A DNA stretch of 51,071 bases from Candidatus Hebobacterum abditum (GTDB lineage Bacteria > Armatimonadota > Hebobacteria > Hebobacterales > Hebobacteraceae): assembly GCA_029821875.1 (NCBI GenBank), contig JALGXW010000041.1, forward strand, positions 1-51,071, given 5' to 3'. The notes beneath the pieces are model-generated. The model did no database searches. It was given only the letters and a program-made list of their open reading frames with translations, and was not told where the DNA came from. The translations under genes were made by a program, and so were the position numbers. The first letter of the stretch is position 1. Each line of letters opens with the position of its first letter. This document shows positions 43,008 through 50,423 of the stretch, piece by piece.

Positions 43008-43038
43008 AAGGGGACAGCCACCACGGCTGTCCCCTTTT
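43008..43038 (+). terminator. Intrinsic terminator
   Basis: AAGGGGACAGCC (43008-43019) and GGCTGTCCCCTT (43025-43036) form a 12-base perfect stem with a 5-base loop, followed by TT. It follows the 42434 gene by 70 bases; another GC-rich hairpin (42966-42989) lies between. On the minus strand it also has AATTCAATG-type sequence, so it might work in both directions. Confidence 0.75.
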
Positions 43039-43154
43039 CTCTGTGGGTGGGACCCGTGCCGAGGCCGTTACCTTCGCGTTGAGATCGCGGGGCGGGAGCA
43101 ATGGGCGTGTCGGGCCGCTGGATCCGAAACCCAACTTCTGTGCTGGGGGTCAGA

Positions 43155-43679
43155 CTAAGAAGGCGTTTCCTGCTGTTCCTGCTTCTGGCGGGCGAGGGTG
43201 CGCTGATATGTGAGGGCCTCTTCCACGTCGGACCGGGTGACGGCCTCCATCGAGACCAGTATCTCTCCCAGTCGGCGTCTATTCGCCTCCGTGCGCTGCC
43301 GCTCCAGCGCCTTCTCCAGCGTGCCGTGGCTGATGCGCTGGTACTTGTAGACCAACAGCGCGCCCAGCAGCGGCACCAACGGCTCCTGCGCGGCCGGGGC
43401 CTGCTCCTGTGCCACGAACTCCGGTGTCACCCCCGGCGGGCGACTGCGCGCATACAGCCCGGAGAGAAGCAGCAGGATCCCCGTCAGCAAGGAAATCGCG
43501 CCCACCCACCACCAGGGCCCCGACTCACTGGTCCAGGCGTGCCCGAAGGCTATCCCGCCCGCCGTGCCCAGCATCAACCCGATGACCACCCGCGCCCAGA
43601 CGACAACCACCCACACCACGTTGCCGCCGCCTCGGGCCTCCGCGCCCGAGGTTCGCTCCTCGCGATCGCTCGACGCCAT
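43155..43679 (-). CDS. Two-helix membrane protein with MshEN-like domain, third copy
   Basis: From the ATG at 43679 (AGGGGG seven bases upstream) the protein has 174 residues. The N terminus is basic and Gly-rich, followed by two membrane helices (VVWVVVVWARVVIGLMLGT and WWWVGAISLLTGILLLLSGL). The C-terminal domain contains two motifs of the MshEN type: LLGALLVYKYQRISHGTLEKA, slightly longer than usual, and RLGEILVSMEAVTRSDVEEA with LTYQ. It is a paralogue of the genes at 15918 and 17593 with the helices in the same position. Ligand binding, if any, is unknown. Confidence 0.78.
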   Translation of the reverse strand: MASSDREERTSGAEARGGGNVVWVVVVWARVVIGLMLGTAGGIAFGHAWTSESGPWWWVGAISLLTGILLLLSGLYARSRPPGVTPEFVAQEQAPAAQEPLVPLLGALLVYKYQRISHGTLEKALERQRTEANRRRLGEILVSMEAVTRSDVEEALTYQRTLARQKQEQQETPS

Positions 43680-43878
43680 GTCAGCACCCCCTCGTTGGCT
43701 GATGTGAGGGCTGCTCCGCGCCTGCGACGGTGCAACCCAGACTATCCGTGTCGGCCGCTCAGCTCTCATCCCTAGATGCCACAGCGGGGAGCGGAGTTCG
43801 AAGAGCGCCTGGCCCCAGCCACAGCGATCCCTCTCTCGCCGAGGGGAGGGGGACGAATCGCGGATCGTGCGAGCGTAT

Positions 43879-44048
43879 CCCCCGGGGGCTCGGGGGCCGG
43901 AGGCCCCCAACGGCTTGCGCCCGAGAGTATACTCTCGGGAGTCTCCCCTCCGCTTACGCGCCTGGGCCAGGCCTGTCGCCAGCAAACGCCGAACGCGAGT
44001 GAGGGGGGTCCGGGGGGACGAATCGCCAGTCGTCCCCCCGGCCCTCAC
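43879..44048. repeat. Cluster of perfect palindromes and nested hairpins
   Basis: Stem-loops include CCCCCGGGGG (43879-43888), GGGGGCC/GGCCCCC (43892-43908), the 20-base palindrome at 43920-43939 (CCCGAGAGTA and its complement), and CCGGGGGGACGA/TCGTCCCCCCGG (44010-44041) nested in GTGAGGG/CCCTCAC. The motif GACGAATCGC appears three times. Confidence 0.65.
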
Positions 44049-44176
44049 GGGAGATGAATCGCCGGCCTGCCCTAAGCCAAGACGGATGGGCCGCCCCCCT
44101 CGAAGCGCACTCACCGTAACGCCGAGCACTCGGGGGAGGGCGGCCATGCGAAGCATCGCCGCCGGCCTCTGCGCCC

Positions 44177-44230
44177 TTGACACCCGCTCCTCCCGGCGCG
44201 AGAGTTGGGAGGATGGGGGGTGAGGGGGGC
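44177..44230. repeat. TTGACACCCGCTCC repeat, copy 1
   Basis: It begins TTGACACCCGCTCC, contains GGCGCGAGAGTTGG and ends GAGGGGGGC. It is one of four intergenic copies in the last 7 kb of the window, here upstream of the GrpB gene. Confidence 0.65.
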
Positions 44231-44281
44231 GCACAGGTCAGCGCGCAGGCCCCCTAGGAAGCCCCCGAACGGAGATGATCC

Positions 44282-44827
44282 GTGACCGAGCGAGTGGTGA
44301 TTGTTGCTTCCGATCCTGAATGGCCCGCCCTCTTCCTGGAATCGGGAACGTCTCTGCGGAAGGCGCTGGGTGATGCGGCCCTGCGCATCGATCACATCGG
44401 ATCCACTGCAGTGCCTGGGCTGGATGCCAAGCCGATCATCGATATCCAGGTATCTGTCGCAAGCTTCGATCCGCTCGACGCGCTGAGGATTCCGATCCAG
44501 AGCCTTGGATTCGTCTTCCGAGCCGACAACCCGGAGCTGACGAAGCGATACTTCCGCGAGGAGCCGGGCAAGCGCCGGACCCACATTCATGTGCGTCGTG
44601 CGGGCAGTTGGGCCGAGCAGTTCGCTTTGCTCTTCCGAGACTACATGCGGACACATGACGAAGACGCGAAGCGCTACGCTGAAGAGAAGTACCGGCTGGC
44701 GGCCCAGTATGGCGAAGATCGCCACGGCTACACGGAAGCGAAGTCGCCCTTCCTATGGGAGGTGATGGCGAAGGCCGACAGGTGGAGCCAGGAGACCGGT
44801 TGGGAGCCAGGCCTGTCGGACGCCTAG
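44282..44827 (+). CDS. GrpB-family (UPF0157) nucleotidyltransferase-like protein
   Basis: The 181-residue protein matches GrpB throughout: HIGSTAVPGLDAKPIIDIQV is the family's signature, followed by LGFVFRADNPELTKRYFRE and HVRRAGSWAEQFALLFRDYM. The fold belongs to the nucleotidyltransferase superfamily; its natural substrate is not established. GTG start with GGAG seven bases upstream. It is followed by a hairpin 7 bases beyond the stop. A 54-base repeat lies upstream. Confidence 0.88.
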   Translation: MTERVVIVASDPEWPALFLESGTSLRKALGDAALRIDHIGSTAVPGLDAKPIIDIQVSVASFDPLDALRIPIQSLGFVFRADNPELTKRYFREEPGKRRTHIHVRRAGSWAEQFALLFRDYMRTHDEDAKRYAEEKYRLAAQYGEDRHGYTEAKSPFLWEVMAKADRWSQETGWEPGLSDA

Positions 44828-44834
44828 TTCGTAA

Positions 44835-44855
44835 GGCAGGAGCGCGGCTTCTGCC
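44835..44855. terminator. GGCAGGAG hairpin, copy 5
   Basis: GGCAGGAG (44835-44842) pairs with CTTCTGCC (44848-44855). It lies 7 bases beyond the stop of the GrpB gene and before the small gene at 44884. A very similar hairpin precedes the paralogue at 50424. Confidence 0.6.
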
Positions 44856-44883
44856 CGTTGGATCACCGCGTTCGGAGGGTGTC

Positions 44884-45210
44884 GTGCGAGGCCGGAGGCG
44901 TCGGGAAGAACGGAAAGCGAAGCATCGGCGTATCGCGGAGGACCTAGCGCGGCTGCGGGAGTTCATCAACGCGTGGGACCCTGGCGGCCTGATCGCGATG
45001 GGAGTGCCCGAGGACGAATTCGACACCCAGCGGGCCCAGCTCTACGGGGCTCTCACGAGTGGGGGCGTTCGGTCAGAGGCCGACTTAGGAAGGCGAATAG
45101 CCGCGCTCTTCGGGGGGTTCTTCGACTCCTCGTTGACCCCCGAGAACTGCGCCGATGTGGCCCAGTCCATCTGGGACTGGTGGCAGGAACGTACTTCCGG
45201 CCAGTCTTGA
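44884..45210 (+). CDS. 108-residue HAWDP-type domain protein
   Basis: The GTG at 44884 has GGAGG five bases upstream and the same position in the paralogue (50424). The protein begins with a basic segment (RGRRRREERKAKHRRIAEDL) and continues into the HAWDP-like domain: FINAWDPGGLIAMGVPEDEF, ADLGRRIAALFGGFFDSS and LTPENCADVAQSIWDWW. The same domain forms the C-terminal part of the 40254 protein. It has no signal or membrane helix. Proteins of this type are often found with toxin or immunity loci, but no partner is visible here. A longer frame upstream (44755) crosses the GrpB gene and is not real. Confidence 0.7.
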   Translation: MRGRRRREERKAKHRRIAEDLARLREFINAWDPGGLIAMGVPEDEFDTQRAQLYGALTSGGVRSEADLGRRIAALFGGFFDSSLTPENCADVAQSIWDWWQERTSGQS

Positions 45211-45211
45211 G

Positions 45212-45230
45212 TCCTGCCCGTTGGGCGGGA
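45212..45230 (+). terminator. Terminator-like hairpin after the 44884 gene
   Basis: TCCTGCCC (45212-45219) pairs with GGGCGGGA (45223-45230) with one G-T pair and a 3-base loop. It begins one base beyond the stop codon. There is no T run, so termination is unproven. Confidence 0.45.
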
Positions 45231-45336
45231 GCCTTGGACGCCTCCGACGCTGTTCACACTCGCCGCCTTGGCCGGCGGAATGACGGGGACCTCACGTCGC
45301 AAGAACTCATCGGCGGCCTTAAGGGGCCCGAGAGGG

Positions 45337-46110
45337 CTAGTTCGGCTCCTCAACAGGTTTCTTGCATTGGACAGCAATGACGCCTGAATCTTTGCCTGGC
45401 GGATCGTCCGTTAGCCAGTTTGTCGCTCTTATGTCTTCGAATCCGGCCGCCTTGGCATATTGCAGCGCCTCATCAAGAGTGAAGGTGCGCCCCCATCTCT
45501 CATTCGCCTCCGTCTCCACCAAGCGATCACCGACGAACTTCTTCACAATGAACAACCACTGCCACACGTTAGTTGCGGGATCGTGCTTCATCCGCTTTCG
45601 CCAGGCGATGACCACATCATCGGGCCCACATATCCAATCGCCAGTCCATCTGTCATCGTCCTCATACGCATCCGGCACGGGCTCAAACTCATATACGAAG
45701 GAGCCTCCCGGCTTCAGATGCAGCATGACTCGCTCGAATGTTGAGTGAATGTCCCGATCCTCGGTGAATAGGCCGAGTCCCCCTGAGCCAAGAAAGATCA
45801 GGCCAAACTCACGAGGGAGATCGAATTCCAGCATCGATTGCTCGTGCAATTCCGCTTTCAGACCTCTTGCCTCACATGTGGCGAGACATCTGGCCATCAT
45901 GTCCTGGGATGTATCGATTCCGACGACGCTAAAGCCCTGCTCAAGAAGGGGAACTAAGACTCTGCCGGTGCCGCTCCCGAGTTCGAGCGCCGGCTCCCCC
46001 GCTTTCTCAATGCTCCTCGCCCAGAAATCTATCTCTTCGGAATGGTCTTTTGCACCAGAGACACGTTCGTACCATTCCGCATACAGTCCCCTGTACTCTT
46101 TCTGCTCCAT
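45337..46110 (-). CDS. Class I SAM-dependent methyltransferase
   Basis: From the ATG at 46110 (GAGGGAG five bases upstream) the protein has 257 residues. It carries the SAM-binding motif PALELGSGTGRVLVPLLEQG and the following VVGIDTSQDMMARCLATCEA, then FGLIFLGSGGLGLFTEDRD and LHLKPGGSFVYEFEP. The layout is that of small-molecule or DNA methyltransferases with a 7-stranded Rossmann fold. The C-terminal half (TNVWQWLFIVKKFVGDRLV, DEALQYAKAAGFEDIRATNW) is typical of this group. The substrate is unknown. A longer in-frame start at 46194 lacks a ribosome-binding site. Confidence 0.85.
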   Translation of the reverse strand: MEQKEYRGLYAEWYERVSGAKDHSEEIDFWARSIEKAGEPALELGSGTGRVLVPLLEQGFSVVGIDTSQDMMARCLATCEARGLKAELHEQSMLEFDLPREFGLIFLGSGGLGLFTEDRDIHSTFERVMLHLKPGGSFVYEFEPVPDAYEDDDRWTGDWICGPDDVVIAWRKRMKHDPATNVWQWLFIVKKFVGDRLVETEANERWGRTFTLDEALQYAKAAGFEDIRATNWLTDDPPGKDSGVIAVQCKKPVEEPN

Positions 46111-46362
46111 TCTTGCTCCCTCTACAACTTCTGTTCTTCCATGAGACCTTCTGTGCTGGTCACTTCGCCGTCGAGCCGCTCTCGCCTGGCTCATCGGCGC
46201 CCGCTCCCCTTCACTCCATGATCACCGCTTGCCGAATCCCCCCGCACTCCCGCACGAGGTCGCGGGGTCGGCGTGACCGGGCCTCTACGTGCTCCGCCGT
46301 AGGCGCCCCGCCCAAGGTATCGCCGCCTCCCGCGCTGAAGCAACCGCTACGAGGTGAGTGCG

Positions 46363-47388
46363 ATGGATCGATTCGAGTTGTGGCAGCGCGGCGGCCTTCG
46401 CGGGGCGAACGCCTTCCCCCGGCACACCGTGGAGGACCTCTTGACTCTGCGAAGCTGGGGAGCGAACCTCGCCGCCTTCGGGGTGAAGAGTGTGCTCGAC
46501 ACCGAGGAGCCCTTCGACTTCCAGCCCGACGCGATGCACGACATCGACATCGCGCTCGACCGGGCGGCGGAGGCCGACCTCTTCGCCACCATCAACTTCC
46601 GCTCCGCGCCCGGCCGCGCCGACTTCAACGAAGACCTGCGCCAGTTCGAGGACTTCAAGTATCACGACGCCTTTGCCCACATGTGGCGGGAGACCGCCCG
46701 CAGCCTGAAGGGGCGCGACAATCTCGTCGGCTATGACCTCATGTGCGAACCCCACCCCGAGGACCTCTTCTCCGGCCAGGGGTCGACCCGCGAGCAGATC
46801 GCCGAGAAGATGAAGGGCACGCCGGCCGACTGGAACCTCCTCGCCAAGCGCGCCACCGAGGCGATTCGCGAGGAAGACCCCGACACACCCATCGTCGTGA
46901 ACTCATCCGGCTGGGGCTATCCACACGCCTTCGACTACCTCGAACTCACCGGCGATGCGAGGACCGTCTACACCGTTCACTACTACAGCCCCCGCCACTA
47001 CACTCACCAGAAGCCCGACGAGCCGGTCGCCTATCCCGGGCGCGTCCCCGCTCACGTCGAGCCCGAGCAGCACTGGAGCGCGGAGATCGTCGTCGAGACG
47101 CTCGCGCCGGTCCGCGACTTCCAGCAGAAGCACGGCGTGCCCATCTTCTCGGGCGAGTTCGGCTGCGCCCGCTATGCGCCGGGAGTGCTCGACTTCTTCC
47201 GCGACCAGATCGACTGCTACGAGGACTGGGGATGGTCGTGGGCCTACTGGGACCTGCGCGGCTGGAGCGTGATGGACATCGAGAAGACCGCCGACCCCGA
47301 GGACGAGAGCCGCCACACCGACACGCCCCTGCTAGAGCTCTTCAAGTCGTACTTCGCGCGGAATAGGGCCTATCCGAAGGGGGGCTGA
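46363..47388 (+). CDS. GH5-type cellulase-like hydrolase
   Basis: The 341-residue protein starts at ATG 46363 (GAGGTGA just upstream). Its barrel has GFRRR-like loops, AFGVKSVLDTEEPFDFQPD, ALDRAAEADLFATINFRSAP and the likely acid/base in LVGYDLMCEPHPEDLFSG. Family members have Asn-Glu-Pro here; this has Cys-Glu-Pro. The nucleophile candidate is in VPIFSGEFGCARYAPGVL, and DWGWSWAYWDLRGWSVMD closes the barrel. There is no signal peptide, so it is probably cytosolic. The substrate is most likely a beta-linked glucan, mannan or related oligosaccharide, but this is not settled by the sequence. Confidence 0.82.
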   Translation: MDRFELWQRGGLRGANAFPRHTVEDLLTLRSWGANLAAFGVKSVLDTEEPFDFQPDAMHDIDIALDRAAEADLFATINFRSAPGRADFNEDLRQFEDFKYHDAFAHMWRETARSLKGRDNLVGYDLMCEPHPEDLFSGQGSTREQIAEKMKGTPADWNLLAKRATEAIREEDPDTPIVVNSSGWGYPHAFDYLELTGDARTVYTVHYYSPRHYTHQKPDEPVAYPGRVPAHVEPEQHWSAEIVVETLAPVRDFQQKHGVPIFSGEFGCARYAPGVLDFFRDQIDCYEDWGWSWAYWDLRGWSVMDIEKTADPEDESRHTDTPLLELFKSYFARNRAYPKGG

Positions 47389-47475
47389 GCGTGCGTCTGT
47401 TGCTTCGGCAGCAAGCTACCGAGGCAACAGAACAAACACCTCTGTTGCGGGTCCAAGGTTTCCGGTGATGAGAGC

Positions 47476-48282
47476 TTGAACCTCGTCGAATTACTGGTGT
47501 TGATGTTTCTGCTCTCGTTCCCCGCCGGGCTGTCCGTCTGGCTGGGCGATCTCCTGGGCGTGGGCACGTGGCCGGTCGCGCTTGCGATCTTGCTGGGGGC
47601 GTTGGCTCTGGTGAGGACGAGATGGTCGCACCTGGCCGTCCCGGTGGCGGTGGGCGCTTCCCTCATGCTGGTCGTCAAGCGTCCGTGGCCCTTGGTGCCG
47701 GTGCTTGGGCTTCTCATTTTGTACCTGGCCTCTCACGTCCTTCGCTGGGTAGAGACGATCAGATTCCCCGGTGTCCGGAACCAGCACCGGGGCAACGAGC
47801 TGCTCAGAGCCAACGACCACGAGCGCGCGATTGAGGAGTATTCGCAGGCGCTGGCGGCGGGAGTGCCAGACCCGGCCGCGGTTCATTGCACGCGCGGGCT
47901 CGCCCGCGCGAGGTTGGGACTGTTCGACGAGGCCATCGCCGACTTCGACCACACATTGGACCTCTCACCCGAGTTCGACCCGGCCTACTACCACCGCGGA
48001 TGGGCCTATCACGCGAGAGGCGAACACGCGCGGGCGCTGGCCGATCTGAACCAAGCGGTCGCGCGCACGCCCAACTGGGGGGAGATGCGCCTCCAGCGTG
48101 GGCTCGTGCGGGCGGCGCTCGGGCAGCACCGCGAGGCGCTGGAGGACATCGAGAAAGCAATCTCGCTTGATGCGGAGTGTCGGGCGAGGGCGCACACGGA
48201 GGAGGGCTTCGCCTCCCTCCGCGACGATCCGGAGTTCCAGAGGCTCGTGGGGTCGGAGGACGAAGGCGGCGAGGGGGCGTAG
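47476..48282 (+). CDS. Membrane-anchored TPR protein
   Basis: The 268-residue protein probably starts with TTG at 47476; the ribosome-binding site is weak (GAGAG). Three hydrophobic stretches lie in the first 95 residues (LLVLMFLLSFPAGLSVWLG; VALAILLGALALV; PLVPVLGLLILYLAS). The rest is four TPR-like repeats: RGNELLRANDHERAIEEYSQ, GLARARLGLFDEAIADFDHT, HRGWAYHARGEHARALADLN and RGLVRAALGQHREALEDIEK. TPR domains mediate protein interactions. A membrane-bound scaffold in the cytoplasm or periplasm is likely. The C terminus is acidic (EDEGGEGA). Confidence 0.8.
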   Translation: MNLVELLVLMFLLSFPAGLSVWLGDLLGVGTWPVALAILLGALALVRTRWSHLAVPVAVGASLMLVVKRPWPLVPVLGLLILYLASHVLRWVETIRFPGVRNQHRGNELLRANDHERAIEEYSQALAAGVPDPAAVHCTRGLARARLGLFDEAIADFDHTLDLSPEFDPAYYHRGWAYHARGEHARALADLNQAVARTPNWGEMRLQRGLVRAALGQHREALEDIEKAISLDAECRARAHTEEGFASLRDDPEFQRLVGSEDEGGEGA

Positions 48283-48302
48283 GAGGAGGACGGCCAGCGA
48301 CT

Positions 48303-48330
48303 GGATTCTCCGCTTCGCTCAGGATGACAT
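48303..48330. repeat. GGATTCTCCGCTTCGCTCAGGATGACA-type repeat
   Basis: A copy of the short repeat also found at 36511-36537 (CGCTTCGCTCAG shared) and, diverged, in the 26150 element. It lies 21 bases beyond the TPR gene's stop. Confidence 0.55.
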
Positions 48331-48360
48331 TGGGGAAGAGGAACGGCAGTACGTTTCGGT

Positions 48361-48445
48361 GTTTCGGGAGACTTGTGGCTAGGCCTGCCGCAGAGCGGGC
48401 CGCCACCCCGGCCCCGCCTAGCTGGGACCTGGGGGCTCCCGAAAC
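48361..48445. repeat. Nested inverted repeat of about 85 bases
   Basis: GTTTCGGGAG (48361-48370) pairs with CTCCCGAAAC (48436-48445), and CTAGGC (48379-48384) pairs with GCCTAG (48416-48421). The inner sequence AGCGGGCCGCCACC recurs at 37738-37753. Confidence 0.6.
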
Positions 48446-48478
48446 CGACTCCAGCCGAATGCCCGCCGGCCGTTCCCC

Positions 48479-48533
48479 TTGACGCCCGCTCCCTCCCGGC
48501 GCGAGAGTTGGGGGGATGGGATCTGAGGGGGGC
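48479..48533. repeat. TTGACACCCGCTCC repeat, copy 2
   Basis: Variant copy beginning TTGACGCCCGCTCCCTCCC with GGCGCGAGAGTTGG and ending GAGGGGGGC, upstream of the AraC-type gene. Confidence 0.65.
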
Positions 48534-48548
48534 TTCGGACGAGGTTAC

Positions 48549-48585
48549 GGATTTCGATGCCAGGATCTTCTGATGATCGAAATCC
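48549..48585 (+). promoter_or_regulatory. 10-base inverted repeat upstream of the AraC-type gene
   Basis: GGATTTCGAT (48549-48558) and ATCGAAATCC (48576-48585) are perfect complements separated by 17 bases. It lies 81 bases before the start at 48666. It could be an operator or a stem-loop; there is no T run after it. Confidence 0.45.
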
Positions 48586-48665
48586 ACTCGCCTCGAGCAA
48601 ACCCAGCAAGACAGGTCAAGCAGACCGCGCTCGTTTCATGATATGCTCCGTGCCAAAGGTGACGC

Positions 48666-49652
48666 ATGGGCGATCCGGGGAAGAGGGACGCCGTTCAGCG
48701 GATGAAGGACTACATCGAGGAGCATATCACGGAGCCCATCACGCTCCGTATGCTCGCCGATGCCGCGAACTACTCGCCCTGGCACGCGGATCGGGTCTTC
48801 AAGGAGCTGACTGGACAGACGCCGTTTGAGTATCTCCGCGCCGTTCGGCTGTCTCGGGCGGCTGCGCGATTGCGGGATACGGACGCGAAGATCATCGATG
48901 TGGCCCTTGACTTCGTGTTCGGCTCCCACGAAGGGTTCACACGAGCCTTCTCCAGGCAGTTCGGGATGACGCCACAGCACTACCGTAGAACCGCGCCGCT
49001 GATGAAGTTCCTCACCCCCGAGCAGGTCCGTGGTTATCACCTTACTTTACAGAAAGGAGCGAACACCATGCCTGAGGATTGGAGCACCTTCGCCCAAGTG
49101 ATCCACCGTCCTGTGTTCATCCAAGTGATCGACCGTCCCGCGAGAAAGCTGATTCTGAAGCGAGGTGTCAAAGCTACCCACTACTACGAGTACTGCGACG
49201 AAGTGGGTTGCGACGTGTGGGAGGTGCTTGGCAGTATCAAGGAAGCGCTATCTGAGACTATCGGTATGTGGATGCCGGACAACTTGAGGAAGCCCGGTAC
49301 GTCGTTCTACATGGGGGGAGTCGAGGTCCCTGCTGACTATGCCGGCGAGATCCCGGACGGCTTTGAGCTGATTGACCTCCCACCATGCAAGATGATGTTC
49401 TTCCAGGGGCCGCCGTACGAAGAGGGAGAGCCGCAGATGAGCCAAGCGGGAGACCTGGTACGGCACGCGCTGGACACCTACGACCCGAAGATACATGGGT
49501 TCGAATGGGCTGACGAAGATGGGCCGAGGTTTCAACTGCCGCCAGAGGGATATCGGGGATATATCGAGGCGAGACCGGTAAGAGAGCTCAACGTGAAGTC
49601 ACAGAAGGAGATGCCCGGAAGGCTGGCGGGATTGGGGAGCAGACAAGGGTAG
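48666..49652 (+). CDS. AraC-family regulator with a GyrI-like ligand domain
   Basis: The 328-residue protein has the AraC-type DNA-binding domain at residues 1-115: LRMLADAANYSPWHADRVFK, the second helix-turn-helix IIDVALDFVFGSHEGFTRAF and GMTPQHYRRTAP. A C-terminal domain (about 150-320) resembles GyrI-like small-molecule-binding modules: FIQVIDRPARKLILKRG and GFELIDLPPCKMMFFQGP with a terminal RGYIEARPVRELNVK. Such proteins switch expression on ligand binding. AAAGGTG lies just before the ATG. The ligand and targets are unknown; an inverted repeat is placed upstream. The neighbour at 49786 is on the same strand. Confidence 0.85.
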   Translation: MGDPGKRDAVQRMKDYIEEHITEPITLRMLADAANYSPWHADRVFKELTGQTPFEYLRAVRLSRAAARLRDTDAKIIDVALDFVFGSHEGFTRAFSRQFGMTPQHYRRTAPLMKFLTPEQVRGYHLTLQKGANTMPEDWSTFAQVIHRPVFIQVIDRPARKLILKRGVKATHYYEYCDEVGCDVWEVLGSIKEALSETIGMWMPDNLRKPGTSFYMGGVEVPADYAGEIPDGFELIDLPPCKMMFFQGPPYEEGEPQMSQAGDLVRHALDTYDPKIHGFEWADEDGPRFQLPPEGYRGYIEARPVRELNVKSQKEMPGRLAGLGSRQG

Positions 49653-49726
49653 CTCGTTCACATCTTAGTGGGAGTGCCGAAGCGTATAGGACGAGCATAC
49701 CTCCTACCGCCGAGCACTTTCGTAGC

Positions 49727-49780
49727 TTGACACCCGCTCCCTCCCGGCGCGAGAGTTGGGGCAGAATCCTCTGGGGGGAG
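49727..49780. repeat. TTGACACCCGCTCC repeat, copy 3
   Basis: It begins TTGACACCCGCTCCCTCCC and contains GGCGCGAGAGTTGGGG. Its GGGGGGAG end supplies the ribosome-binding site of the gene at 49786. Confidence 0.65.
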
Positions 49781-49785
49781 CCTGC

Positions 49786-50373
49786 GTGAGCCAACGCGAG
49801 AAGCGCGAACCGCTTCCGAAACCCATCCGGATGATGGCCACGTTCCTGCAGTGGTGCGATGGGCTGGTGAACGAGGTGTTTCACTGGCTCCCGCCCTGGC
49901 GTTCCCAGATGCCTGGGCTGTTCAAGTTCTTCATGCTGTTTGGCTTCGGATGGGGCGTGAGAGCACTTTGGGCTGCGGTGTCCGGATGGGATCTGCTAGC
50001 CCACCAAGGCGACCTCGACCGGTTCCTCACTACACACAAAGGCCGAGTTCTGCTGGCGTTCGGCGGCGCTGTCGCCGTCACCCAGGCGTGGTTCTTGCTC
50101 CGGCCTCGCCCCCTCGGGCTCTACATGTTCTGGGGTTTCCATGCCTGGTGGTTCTTCGAGATAGCGCTTTACGGTCTTGTGGAGATCTGGAGGGAACTAC
50201 CTTGGGAAGAGCGGCTGTCCACAGCAGCGCTCCTGTTGTTAGCAGCGGCGGTGTGGCCGGCTGTTTTCTCCTTGTACGGCTGGTATCACAGGAACTGGTT
50301 CCGCACTGAGGGTCGAGCAGAGCAAGGGTCGGCGGCCTCGGCCGCAAGTGCCGAGAAGAGGGAGAGTCCGTAG
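49786..50373 (+). CDS. Membrane protein of unknown function
   Basis: I use the GTG at 49786, preceded by GGGGGAG five bases upstream; a frame start at 49756 lies inside the repeat. The 195-residue protein has about four hydrophobic helices: KFFMLFGFGWGVRALWAAVS, RVLLAFGGAVAVTQAWFLLR, GLYMFWGFHAWWFFEIALYG and LSTAALLLLAAAVWPAVFSL. The N-terminal 40 residues (PLPKPIRMMATFLQWCDGLV) are amphipathic. The C-terminal tail is Ala/Ser/Glu-rich. The stop codon TAG forms part of a GTAGGGCAGGAG hairpin. No family is recognised. Confidence 0.75.
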   Translation: MSQREKREPLPKPIRMMATFLQWCDGLVNEVFHWLPPWRSQMPGLFKFFMLFGFGWGVRALWAAVSGWDLLAHQGDLDRFLTTHKGRVLLAFGGAVAVTQAWFLLRPRPLGLYMFWGFHAWWFFEIALYGLVEIWRELPWEERLSTAALLLLAAAVWPAVFSLYGWYHRNWFRTEGRAEQGSAASAASAEKRESP

Positions 50374-50374
50374 G

Positions 50375-50394
50375 GCAGGAGTCTCGTCTCCTGC
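50375..50394. terminator. GCAGGAG hairpin, copy 6
   Basis: GCAGGAG (50375-50381) pairs with CTCCTGC (50388-50394) around TCTCGT. It begins one base beyond the stop codon of the 49786 gene and precedes the 50424 gene. Confidence 0.6.
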
Positions 50395-50423
50395 GCCTCA
50401 GATCACCGCGTTCGGAGGGTGTA

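Larger units (their letters stand above)
43680..44281. other. Intergenic region packed with stem-loops
   Basis: No supported gene in about 600 bases. It contains a cluster of GC-rich hairpins (43879-44048) and the repeat at 44177-44230. Confidence 0.5.
48283..48665. other. Intergenic region with several repeats
   Basis: Contains the CTTCGCTTCGCTCAG repeat (48303), a long inverted repeat (48361-48445), the TTGACGCCCGCTCC repeat (48479) and a 10-base inverted repeat (48549-48585). No gene is supported. Confidence 0.55.

Noticed and set aside
43920-43939. 20-base perfect palindrome considered as an attachment or resolution site
   Set aside because: No integrase or recombinase gene lies nearby, and it is in a cluster of other hairpins, so no specific function can be argued.
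44755-44883. Upstream extension of the 44884 gene
   Set aside because: It would overlap the GrpB gene's end; the paralogue at 50424 shows the same GTG start with a good ribosome-binding site.
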